Origin: an uncultured Centipeda sp.
GTDB lineage: Bacteria > Bacillota > Negativicutes > Selenomonadales > Selenomonadaceae
Assembly (NCBI GenBank): GCA_937925565.1
Contig: CALALM010000093.1
Coordinates: 1-6,042, forward strand
Direction: 5' to 3'
Length of the DNA: 6,042 bases
Numbering within the stretch: position 1 is the stretch's first letter; every line of letters begins with the position of its first letter. This document shows positions 1-5,496 of the stretch, piece by piece. The notes below the pieces were generated by a model. The model did no database searches. It was not told the DNA's origin and saw only the letters and a program-made list of their open reading frames with translations. Both the position numbers and the translations under genes were made by a program.

Positions 1-224
1 GCTTTGGCTATGCGTCCGGTTTGCCTCCTCAATCGGACGAAAAAATCTACGCCAAAAGCACCCGTCGGCAATCGTACCGACGGGTGTAGGTCACAAACAC
101 TGCTCAGAGCATCGCCTGATGCCGTCCCCACTGACGGTGGAATGGCAAGCGCATCCATCGCGTTCTCTACTGTGAGCGAACGTTTTTCCGTGGAAGCGCA
201 AGAGAGGAAAAGAAACACAGCCCT
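1..224. other. Left-edge intergenic region, structured, no convincing gene
   Basis: I see no convincing gene here. Short open frames exist on both strands but none has a good ribosome binding site or a recognisable product. The stretch is rich in inverted repeats. CGTCCG at 13-18 pairs with CGGACG at 34-39. Around it GCTTTGGC at 1-8 pairs with the GCCAAAAG stretch at 51-58 with one bulged A. Next comes the 10-bp hairpin at 59-86, and a small GCATC/GATGC stem lies near 112-125. It is the 3' flank of the minus-strand operon. It may hold its terminator and the leader of a further gene outside the window. Confidence 0.5.
59..86 (-). terminator. Possible intrinsic terminator of the minus-strand operon
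   Basis: CACCCGTCGG at 59-68 is a perfect 10-bp match to CCGACGGGTG at 77-86, with an 8-nt loop. On the minus strand the stem is followed by CTTTTGGCG and, after a few more bases, a run of six T. The T tract directly after the stem is short, so termination is plausible but not certain. The stem lies about 140 nt past the stop codon of the CobW-like gene. The plus-strand side has no T run, so the minus strand is the better direction. Confidence 0.5.
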
Positions 225-1256
225 TTATCCATGAGCTTTCCCATATGGATTCGTGTGGATCTCCTCGATGATCGGTGCGGCGCCGAGGACGCCCTGAAAG
301 GCGGTCAGCGATTCCATAATACGCTGCGGTTCGAGATCTTTCATGATAAAGACGATCTGCGAACTGTGCTCCTCCCCGTGCCAGTCCGGCAGGTGCTGCG
401 GCGGGTGAATGACGTGCTGCACGCCGTTGATGACGATGGGGCCGCGCTCCTCCACGTCGACAATCCCCTTGACGCGCAGCATCCGCTCACCGTGCGTATA
501 GAGGAGCATGCTCATCCACAGCCCGAACGCGGTCCAGTCGAGCGCCTCATAAAATCGGATCGACATGGAGCGAACGGTGCTGTCATGCTGCCCCCCGAGC
601 GGCGGCATCTCTGCCATGCGCGCCGCTCGGCCCTGCGGCAAGGCTTCCTGCGCGCCAAAGACAGCATTGGGGTCAATCCCCCCGTACGCACTTTCGCGAA
701 TCACCGCCGCCGGATTGAGCTCGCGCAGTCGTGTGTGCATCGCAGCGACCTCGGCAGGGGCGGCCATATCCGTCTTTGTAATGACAATGGTGTCCGCCGC
801 GACAATCTGCCGCAGCGACTCCGCGTGACTCCGCAGATGCAGCGCACCGTTCACCGCATCCAGACAGCAGACGACATTGCTGACATAGTAGCGCTGACTG
901 AGCAGCGGATCCATGAGCACGGAGAACAGGATCGGGGCGGGGTCGGCGAGCCCCGTCGTCTCGATGGCGACGCGGTCAAGCGGCGTCTCGCCCCGCTCGT
1001 ATTCGTTGAGGATCTCCTTCAGCACGGCGATGAGATCCTCGCGCATATTGCAGCAGATACACCCGCCGCTCAGGAGACGCGTCGACTCTTTGACGCGCCG
1101 GATCAGGCGATGGTCGAGCCCCGCCTCACCAAACTCGTTGATGATCGTCGCCGTGTTTTGAAAGCGTGCATCCTTCAGCACATTCGCGAGCAGTGTCGTC
1201 TTTCCGCTGCCCAGAAAGCCCGTCACGACGGTGATCGGGAGCCTGCGATCCGCCAT
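225..1256 (-). CDS. COG0523/CobW-family GTP-binding metallochaperone
   Basis: This is a 343-residue G3E-family GTPase of the COG0523 group, whose members deliver metals (often Zn, Co or Fe) to client enzymes in the cytoplasm. Visible motifs are Walker A GFLGSGKT (13-20), NEFGE (40-44), the metal-binding CxCC motif CICC (66-69), the switch/Walker B motif ETTGLADP (99-106), a guanine-specificity motif TKTD (160-163), and a CobW C-terminal domain (about 230-335) with the typical RVKGI and INGVQHV segments and several His residues. Length is normal. I chose the ATG at 1254-1256. A GTG at 1284-1286 is possible but would overlap the preceding gene by 25 nt. The ATG lies 5 nt after the upstream TGA and has no good Shine-Dalgarno, so translational coupling is likely. 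Its operon partners suggest it serves the metal-dependent hydrolase at 1695-2579. There is no cobalamin gene nearby, so the name CobW would mislead. Confidence 0.93.
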   Translation of the reverse strand: MADRRLPITVVTGFLGSGKTTLLANVLKDARFQNTATIINEFGEAGLDHRLIRRVKESTRLLSGGCICCNMREDLIAVLKEILNEYERGETPLDRVAIETTGLADPAPILFSVLMDPLLSQRYYVSNVVCCLDAVNGALHLRSHAESLRQIVAADTIVITKTDMAAPAEVAAMHTRLRELNPAAVIRESAYGGIDPNAVFGAQEALPQGRAARMAEMPPLGGQHDSTVRSMSIRFYEALDWTAFGLWMSMLLYTHGERMLRVKGIVDVEERGPIVINGVQHVIHPPQHLPDWHGEEHSSQIVFIMKDLEPQRIMESLTAFQGVLGAAPIIEEIHTNPYGKAHG

Positions 1257-1261
1257 GATGC

Positions 1262-1606
1262 TCACACGCCGCCGCGTATGGCACACAGAAAATCAGGATC
1301 GAGCGGATCCAACGTCCTGCGGCACATCTGCGCGGCGGTGCTCCACATATCGCCGAGATCGCTGACGATCCGACTGTTGCCCTTCCGATCCGCGAGCACG
1401 TATTTGCTGCCGTTCCAGTCCCGTATGCTCAGGCCGTAGTACCGCAGCACTCGGTCCGCAACCGCCACGCGGCGCAGGCGCATCCGCCGCCGGTCGCGCT
1501 GCCCCTCTCCGGCGACAACGCGCTCCCGCTGCCCGTATTCCGCATCGTGGAACGGCTGATCCGTCCAGTGCACATTCATAATCAGCTCACCGCATAGGAC
1601 ACACAT
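1262..1606 (-). CDS. Small conserved CxxC protein paired with a COG0523 GTPase
   Basis: This 114-residue soluble protein has no named function. It starts MCVLCGE, giving a CxxC pair (Cys2, Cys5), followed by Asn-Val-His-Trp-Thr-Asp (11-16) and His20. Together these could form a metal site at the extreme N terminus. An Arg-rich stretch (about 37-46) is followed by a region with YGL, WNGSKYVLADRKG (64-76) and DPLDP (100-104). From memory, similar short proteins with the CxxCGE...HW(S/T)D start sit next to COG0523 genes in proteobacteria. The start at 1604-1606 is fixed by a very strong GGAGGAGG site just upstream; the longer frame to 1720 would begin with low-complexity Arg-rich residues and has no such support. 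It ends 5 nt before the GTPase gene. I infer a metal-handling accessory or client-adaptor role. The metal and partner are unknown. Confidence 0.85.
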   Translation of the reverse strand: MCVLCGELIMNVHWTDQPFHDAEYGQRERVVAGEGQRDRRRMRLRRVAVADRVLRYYGLSIRDWNGSKYVLADRKGNSRIVSDLGDMWSTAAQMCRRTLDPLDPDFLCAIRGGV

Positions 1607-1610
1607 GGAT

Positions 1611-1620
1611 CCTCCTCCTC
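1611..1620 (-). promoter_or_regulatory. Strong Shine-Dalgarno deciding the CxxC-protein start
   Basis: On the minus strand GAGGAGGAGG lies 4 nt before the ATG at 1604-1606 (about 7 nt from the alternative AGGAGG register). It supports the short 114-residue reading over the longer open frame. Confidence 0.8.
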
Positions 1621-1649
1621 TCAGATTCTCATGCCGCAGCGCGGAGCAA

Positions 1650-1676
1650 GCGCCGCGGGAGCGTTCCCCTCGGCGC
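1650..1676 (-). other. GC-rich intercistronic hairpin
   Basis: GCGCCG (1650-1655) pairs with CGGCGC (1671-1676). After one mismatch GGG (1657-1659) pairs with CCC (1667-1669), leaving a short loop. It lies in the 88-nt gap between the deacetylase-fold gene and the CxxC gene, the largest gap inside the operon. It has no T run, so it is more likely an RNA processing or stability element than a terminator. Confidence 0.4.
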
Positions 1677-1694
1677 CGCCTCCACAGGGACGCA

Positions 1695-2579
1695 TTACGA
1701 CTTCTTCGGGAACCGCGCAAGGAACGCGTCCGCCATCTCGTCGAGCGTGCACCAGCGGATGCCCTCGTGCTTGTTAATGTGGTCGATGAGGTGCTGGTGG
1801 CAGCCGATGCACTTCATGCGTCCGGAGACATCGGGATGAATGGTCATCGGGAACACCGCGAAATCATAGTTCTCGTAGACATAGTCGAAGGAGTCCTCCC
1901 ACATGCCGAAGATGTCGCGCGGGTTGTGGAAACCGAAGCTGTTCGGCGACTTCTTGATGAACATCAGCGGCGGGAGATCATCGAGGTCCCAGTTCGCGGG
2001 GATCTCCACCAGATCGGTCTCCTCGCCGCGCACCAACGGCTTCATCCACGTAGACGCCGGTGCCGCGTAGTCAATCTTGCTCCAACTGTCGCCGATCCGC
2101 ACATAGTACGGCATGCAGTCATGATGCATCAGGGAGTGATCGTATTTGATGCCGTATTTCTTCAACAGCTTGTCCGTGACATTGGAGAACTCCCACCACG
2201 GAGCGACGTAGCCCGTCGGGCTCTTGCCGGTCAGCGCCTTGATGAGCTCGATGCTCTTTACGAGCACATCCTCCTCCTGCTGCGGCGTCATCGCGATCGG
2301 ATTCTCGTGCGAGTATCCGTGCGCGCCGACCTCATGCCCGTCCGCTACGATCATCTTCATCTGCTCGGGGAACGTCTCGATGGAGTGCCCCGGCGCAAAC
2401 CACGTCACCTTGATGTTGTTCTTCTTGAACAGCTTGAGCAGGCGCGGAATGCCAACCTCGCCCGCAAAGAGTCCGCGCGAAATATCATCCGGCGAGTCCT
2501 CGCCGCCGTACGATCCGAGTCATCCGGCGACCGCATCGATATCCACGCCATAACCAACGAGAATCTCTTTCTTTGCCAT
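1695..2579 (-). pseudogene. HP0310/cyclic-imide-hydrolase-like NodB-fold enzyme with in-frame UGA
   Basis: The full frame has 294 codons, matching H. pylori HP0310 (PgdA, 293 residues). From memory, the same branch of polysaccharide-deacetylase-fold (CE4-like) proteins includes Pseudomonas cyclic-imide hydrolase and is related to the allantoinase PuuE. The start is ATG at 2577-2579, with GGAGG 8 nt upstream, giving MAKKEILVGYGVDIDAVAG. Codon 20 is then TGA (2520-2522) where HP0310 has Trp. The frame continues without change or further stop: [75 protein letters not shown]. Asp15, His87 and His91 line up, with a one-residue offset, with HP0310 metal ligands Asp14, His86 and His90. A restart at the GTG (2406-2408) would lose Asp15 and the first strands, so it could not be active. 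Either this is a one-base (G to A) nonsense mutation or read error, or the UGA is decoded. Cytoplasmic, no signal peptide. Confidence 0.88.
2490..2522 (-). other. In-frame UGA followed by a SECIS-like hairpin
   Basis: The UGA occupies 2520-2522. On the minus strand, CGGCGA (2505-2500) pairs perfectly with TCGCCG (2495-2490) around the loop GGAC. The loop begins 20 nt after the UGA. This fits the general bacterial SECIS description as I recall it: apical loop about 16-37 nt after the UGA and a G among its first two bases. E. coli fdhF has GGUC in the loop. The stem also encodes the conserved GGEDSP residues, so it may exist only for protein reasons. Confidence 0.3.
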
Positions 2580-2587
2580 TGCAAAAA

Positions 2588-2592
2588 CCTCC
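2588..2592 (-). promoter_or_regulatory. Shine-Dalgarno upstream of the interrupted hydrolase gene
   Basis: GGAGG on the minus strand, 8 nt before the ATG at 2577-2579. An intact start signal in front of the codons preceding the UGA shows that the true gene begins here, not at the GTG inside the frame. Confidence 0.8.
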
Positions 2593-2609
2593 GATACCTT
2601 TCATCATCA

Positions 2610-3407
2610 TCAAAACATCTCATTGCGCAATCTGGGATGCAAATCGCGCAGATACGGCAGTGCCTTTCGCATCGCTGCCACATCATCCAAATCGATCTCC
2701 GCGCAGATCACGGCCTCGCCGTCCATCCCTGCCGCTGCCCGCAGCGACGCGTCCGGCGCCACAATGCGGCTCAGCCCGGCGAACGAGGTATCCTGCTCCT
2801 GTCCGCAGCGGTTGCACGCCACGACATACACGCCGTTCTCAAGTGCCCGACTCCGCGACGCAAGATCCCAGACGTAGTCGCGCGCCCGTCCAAACGCCGA
2901 GGAGTAGAGCAGTACATCCGCCCCCTTGAGCGTCTGAATCCGCGCCATCTCGGGAAAGCCGATCTCATAGCAGATGAGAAGCCCGACCGTCGCAAACGGC
3001 AGCCGACAGACACCGATCTCCGCGCCCTTTGCGAATCGGCTGCTCTCCGCATCCCAGAGGTGCATCTTGCGCTGCTGCCCGATGCAGCCCTCCGCACCGA
3101 CAAGCACCGCCGTGTCGTAGATAAGACCGTCCGCTCCGCGTTCGAGAAGCGCGCCCGCGAGATAGATGCCATAGCGCCGCGCCATGTCCTGCATCCATCG
3201 GGTCGTATGCCCCGGAATGTCCTCCGCGAGCTCCATGTCCCGCACCTCGACACGATAGCCCGTATTGAACAGCTCCGGCAGCACAACGAGCCGTGCGCCC
3301 TGCGCTGCGGCATCCGCGATCCGCTCTGCCGCATGCCTCAGATTGGCGTCCTTGTCATAGGGAACACAGTCCATCTGCACGGCGGCAGCGGTCCATTTAT
3401 GTGCCAT
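2610..3407 (-). CDS. Nitrilase-superfamily carbon-nitrogen hydrolase (amidase-like)
   Basis: This 265-residue cytoplasmic enzyme belongs to the nitrilase (CN_hydrolase) superfamily, which cleaves non-peptide C-N bonds in amides, half-amides, N-carbamoyl compounds or nitriles. The Glu-Lys-Cys triad is complete: Glu45 in LVVLPELFNTGY, Lys114 in QRKMHLWD, Cys146 in LLICYEIGFPE. Length and single-domain layout are normal for omega-amidase, N-carbamoyl-amidase or aliphatic amidase branches; the sequence alone does not pick the substrate. The start at MAHKW is set by AAAGGAGGT 6 nt upstream; an in-frame upstream ATG (3458) would place the start inside the promoter. It is the first gene after the sigma-54 promoter and lies 30 nt before the HP0310-like gene. 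Since cyclic-imide hydrolases yield half-amides and omega-amidases hydrolyse succinamate-type half-amides, consecutive action is my inference. An N-carbamoyl-amino-acid substrate is an alternative. Confidence 0.93.
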   Translation of the reverse strand: MAHKWTAAAVQMDCVPYDKDANLRHAAERIADAAAQGARLVVLPELFNTGYRVEVRDMELAEDIPGHTTRWMQDMARRYGIYLAGALLERGADGLIYDTAVLVGAEGCIGQQRKMHLWDAESSRFAKGAEIGVCRLPFATVGLLICYEIGFPEMARIQTLKGADVLLYSSAFGRARDYVWDLASRSRALENGVYVVACNRCGQEQDTSFAGLSRIVAPDASLRAAAGMDGEAVICAEIDLDDVAAMRKALPYLRDLHPRLRNEMF

Positions 3408-3412
3408 AGCCT

Positions 3413-3422
3413 CACCTCCTTT
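3413..3422 (-). promoter_or_regulatory. Consensus Shine-Dalgarno deciding the nitrilase start
   Basis: AAAGGAGGTG on the minus strand is a near-perfect anti-16S match, with suitable spacing to the ATG at 3405-3407. It fixes the start at MAHKW. Confidence 0.88.
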
Positions 3423-3454
3423 GGCTTCATCATTGTCCTCTGCTTTCGTAATAC

Positions 3455-3470
3455 GCAATTTTCATGCCAA
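3455..3470 (-). promoter_or_regulatory. Sigma-54 (-24/-12) promoter of the hydrolase operon
   Basis: The minus strand reads TTGGCATGAAAATTGC. It has GG at -24 (3468-3467) and GC at -12 (3456-3455), exactly 10 bp apart, and matches the sigma-54 consensus TTGGCACG-N4-TTGC at all but one defined base. Transcription would start near 3443, leaving a leader of about 36 nt with the Shine-Dalgarno. The adjacent gene encodes a sigma-54 activator, so the operon is very likely RpoN-dependent and silent until that protein is stimulated. Confidence 0.87.
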
Positions 3471-3485
3471 CGTGAATTCCTATAT

Positions 3486-3498
3486 AAATACCGTGATT
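3486..3498 (-). promoter_or_regulatory. Weak IHF/HU-like bend site between operator and promoter
   Basis: The minus strand reads AATCACGGTATTT, which fits the IHF core WATCAR-N4-TTR except at the two R positions. It sits between the activator palindromes and the -24 box, where a bending protein usually acts at sigma-54 promoters, in an A/T-rich stretch. The match is imperfect and could be chance. Confidence 0.25.
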
Positions 3499-3515
3499 GT
3501 GGCGTAAACGCGCAC

Positions 3516-3561
3516 AAAAAATATGCATCGCTGCATAGAATTTATGCGGCAGTGCATATTT
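3516..3561 (-). terminator. Long hairpin with T run after the activator gene (overlaps the operators)
   Basis: Read as RNA from the minus strand, AAATATGCA (3561-3553) pairs with TGCATATTT (3527-3519). After a mismatch, three pairs and another mismatch, GCATA (3547-3543) pairs with TATGC (3537-3533) around a 5-nt loop. Further T residues follow to 3516. The stem begins 2 nt after the activator's stop codon. This is the normal place and form of an intrinsic terminator, though A/T-rich. It would insulate the operon from activator read-through. Confidence 0.55.
3522..3558 (-). promoter_or_regulatory. Twin palindromic operator, probable activator-binding sites (UAS)
   Basis: Two copies of TATGC-N6-GCATA lie at 3543-3558 and 3522-3537. 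Their centres are 21 bp apart, two DNA turns, so two dimers would bind on the same face. They lie roughly 85 and 106 bp upstream of the predicted sigma-54 start site, the usual range for enhancer sites. The N6 spacing is the same as in TyrR boxes, and the neighbouring activator has a TyrR/Fis-like C-terminal HTH. A single half site, TATGCA, recurs at the activator's own start codon near 5306. Confidence 0.6.
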
Positions 3562-3563
3562 GT

Positions 3564-5306
3564 TTATACTTTTTTCAATTTTCGGCTGATCGTGCTCTGA
3601 TCCACACCCAAGACCTCGGCGATCCGTGTTGTCGTCTTGTACTTCCGCTGCGCCATCGCGATCAGTTTCTCCTCCACAAGACGCTGTGCCTCCCGCAGTG
3701 GGATGATCGCATCCACCTGAATGGGGGCGGAGCGCTGACGGCACTGCAGCGATTCCGGCAGGCTGTCGACGCCGATGACATCCTGCGGCGAGAGGACCAC
3801 CATCCGCTCAATCGCATGCTGCAGTTCCCGCGTGTTCCCGTCCCAGCGGCAGCGGGAAAAGGCATCCATCACATCTGCGGAAAGCCGACGGTTCAGCCGA
3901 TACTTCGCATTGTATTTTTTCAGGAAAAAGAGCGACAGCGGCAGGATATCCTCCTGCCGTTCCCGCAGTGGCGGAATGTGGAACTGCACGACATTCAGCC
4001 GATAGTACAGATCCCGGCGAAACTGTCCCTGCGCGATCTCTTCCGGCAGATTCTTGTTCGACGCCGCGATGATGCGCACATCCAGGGGAATGGTCTTCGT
4101 TCCGCCCACGCGCATGAACTCGTTTTCCTGTAGCACGCGCAGGAGCTTTGCCTGCATGCCGACGGGAATCTCGCTGATCTCGTCCAAAAACAGCGTGCCG
4201 CCCTGTGCGAGCTCGAACAGCCCCGGCTTGCCGCTGCGCTCCGCCCCCGTGAAAGCACCGCGCTCGTAGCCGAACAGCTCCGACTCAAAGAGCGTCGGCG
4301 GCAGTGCGCTGCAGTTGATCTTGATGTACGGCTTCTCCGTGCGCGGACTCTTGGCGTGGATGAAGTTGGCAAGCACCTCCTTGCCGACGCCGGAGTCGCC
4401 CGTGATGAGGACGGGCACATCCGTCTCGCTCACCTTCAGTGCCATGACTGCGATCTTCTTCATCTCCGGACTCTCCGCGATGAACGCGTTGTTCTGCTCC
4501 TCCTGCAGCTGACTCCGCGCGAGCTCGCGCTTGTAGCCCTCGAGCAGGAGCCGCGTCTCGTTCAGCTCCTGTGAGAACTCGCTCTCATCCACGATCAGAC
4601 GCGACGTGTTGATCACGCGGACAATCCGGTTTTCCTCATCCACGATGGGCGTTCCCATGACGAGGAGCTTCTTCCCCGTCGCCGTCGTCTGAATCGCCTG
4701 CACGCGCCGCTTCGACTCCAGCACCATGCGCGTAATGGATGGATAGAAAATGCGCTCTCTTTCCAAATCATAGACGCTTTTTCCAACCAGCTGCTCGGCA
4801 TCCACGCCCCAGATCGCGGTCGCTGCCGAACTCACTTCAAGCGTCTTGCCCGTATCGTCCGAGGCGTAGATCACATCCCAGTTGGTCTCGAACAGCTTGT
4901 GGATGTCCTCCGCCATGTGGCTGTAGCTCACTTCCATCGCAGCAGCATCGCTCAGACCGTGGTGACGGAACCGCATCTCCATCGCACCGACCAGTGCGCC
5001 GTTCGAAAAAATACTGCTGAGTGCAACGATATCGTCATCTTCCTGAAAGATCAGCTTCGTCTCGGTCGGATACTCCAACGCTTTAAGAATGGCGTCCGCA
5101 TTGCCGTACGCCTCGATCGGCATTCCCACAACCTGTGCAAGGCTCGCTCCCCGCGCCATGCAGTACGATTCGTTCGCCTTTACAATGCGCTTTCCCGTGT
5201 CGATCACAACAATCTCACAGAGAAACGCATCCAACAGCATTTGCTCCGAAATCTTGGCAGGATTCCCGCCATTCCCCACATTTTCGGTGTTGTGTCTATT
5301 CTCCAT
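3564..5306 (-). CDS. Sigma-54-dependent transcriptional activator with two PAS domains
   Basis: This 580-residue cytoplasmic enhancer-binding protein drives ATP-dependent opening of RpoN promoters. Domain order: PAS-like sensor 1 (about 20-110), PAS sensor 2 (about 130-240), a coiled linker (about 240-275), an AAA+ domain with Walker A GDSGVGKE (303-310), the sigma-54-contacting GAFTGA loop (350-355), Walker B GGTLFLDE (369-376) and the arginine-finger segment RRDLYYRLN, then a C-terminal HTH (about 556-579, TRIAEVLGVDQSTISRKLKK) resembling TyrR/Fis-type domains. There is no receiver domain, so it probably responds to a ligand or redox cue through PAS rather than phosphorylation. I place the start at the ATG 5304-5306 (AAAGG 8 nt upstream); the ATG at 5310-5312 is also possible. 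The longest frame starts with TTG at 5393, inside the -35 box, and is unlikely. The obvious target is the operon just downstream. Confidence 0.93.
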   Translation of the reverse strand: MENRHNTENVGNGGNPAKISEQMLLDAFLCEIVVIDTGKRIVKANESYCMARGASLAQVVGMPIEAYGNADAILKALEYPTETKLIFQEDDDIVALSSIFSNGALVGAMEMRFRHHGLSDAAAMEVSYSHMAEDIHKLFETNWDVIYASDDTGKTLEVSSAATAIWGVDAEQLVGKSVYDLERERIFYPSITRMVLESKRRVQAIQTTATGKKLLVMGTPIVDEENRIVRVINTSRLIVDESEFSQELNETRLLLEGYKRELARSQLQEEQNNAFIAESPEMKKIAVMALKVSETDVPVLITGDSGVGKEVLANFIHAKSPRTEKPYIKINCSALPPTLFESELFGYERGAFTGAERSGKPGLFELAQGGTLFLDEISEIPVGMQAKLLRVLQENEFMRVGGTKTIPLDVRIIAASNKNLPEEIAQGQFRRDLYYRLNVVQFHIPPLRERQEDILPLSLFFLKKYNAKYRLNRRLSADVMDAFSRCRWDGNTRELQHAIERMVVLSPQDVIGVDSLPESLQCRQRSAPIQVDAIIPLREAQRLVEEKLIAMAQRKYKTTTRIAEVLGVDQSTISRKLKKV

Positions 5307-5364
5307 ATGCATTGCCTTTTCACTGACAGCAGCAAAATCCACAGGAACCGAATATTCCCAAACA

Positions 5365-5393
5365 ATTATATCATCAAACGAAACGACGAACAA
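5365..5393 (-). promoter_or_regulatory. Sigma-70-type promoter of the activator gene
   Basis: On the minus strand the -35 TTGTTC (5393-5388) is followed by a 17-bp spacer and a perfect -10 TATAAT (5370-5365), with an extended TG one base before the -10. Transcription would start near 5358, giving a leader of about 50 nt. This also argues against the upstream TTG start. Confidence 0.72.
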
Positions 5394-5407
5394 GCAATAG
5401 GGATAAA

Positions 5408-5423
5408 TGTGATATTCATCACA
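5408..5423. promoter_or_regulatory. Crp/Fnr-family palindrome TGTGA-N6-TCACA
   Basis: A perfect TGTGA-N6-TCACA palindrome, the classic Crp/Fnr-family operator (HcpR-type sites in anaerobes are similar). Its centre is about 57 bp upstream of the predicted activator start site, close to a class I activator position. It suggests that activator synthesis follows a global carbon, redox or nitrosative signal. It lies too far from nrdD to be its main control. Confidence 0.65.
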
Positions 5424-5496
5424 AACCCTATGAGGGGGTTATGTTATAGGACGCACTGATAAACAAGTGCCACTATATAACAGGGGGCGGTGGTTT

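Noticed and set aside
1..58. Words resembling a c-di-GMP-I (GEMM) riboswitch on the minus strand: GGCAAACC followed by GGACGCATAGCC
   Set aside because: In real GEMM-I RNAs a tetraloop-capped stem separates these two segments, and here they are directly adjacent. The same bases take part in simple inverted repeats, and the window ends before the rest of the motif.
231..1439. A 402-codon plus-strand open frame
   Set aside because: It lies opposite the CobW-like GTPase, whose Walker A, CxCC and ETTGLADP motifs are unmistakable. Its Arg/His-rich composition is typical of antisense shadows.
1695..2408. A separate 237-residue protein starting from the internal GTG
   Set aside because: It would begin mid-fold at VTWFAPG without the first strands and metal-ligand Asp15, and the true start with its Shine-Dalgarno is 57 codons upstream in the same frame.
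1605..4133. An 842-codon open frame on the plus strand
   Set aside because: It is antisense to four genes with clear family motifs, is rich in Arg and His with no recognisable domain, and lacks a ribosome binding site. It arises from GC-biased third positions of the minus-strand genes.
5307..5393. Longer N terminus of the activator from a TTG codon
   Set aside because: The TTG is inside the -35 box, and the added residues cross the TATAAT and the predicted start site. The internal ATGs have an AAAGG at correct spacing.
5460..5480. Minus-strand GGCAC-TTG, possible sigma-54 promoter for the activator
   Set aside because: The required GC does not occur 10 bp after the GG. A good sigma-70-type promoter lies downstream.
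5470..5485. CACTATATAACAG as a further NrdR box
   Set aside because: Only about 10 of 16 positions match, and it is over 90 bp from the well-placed pair.
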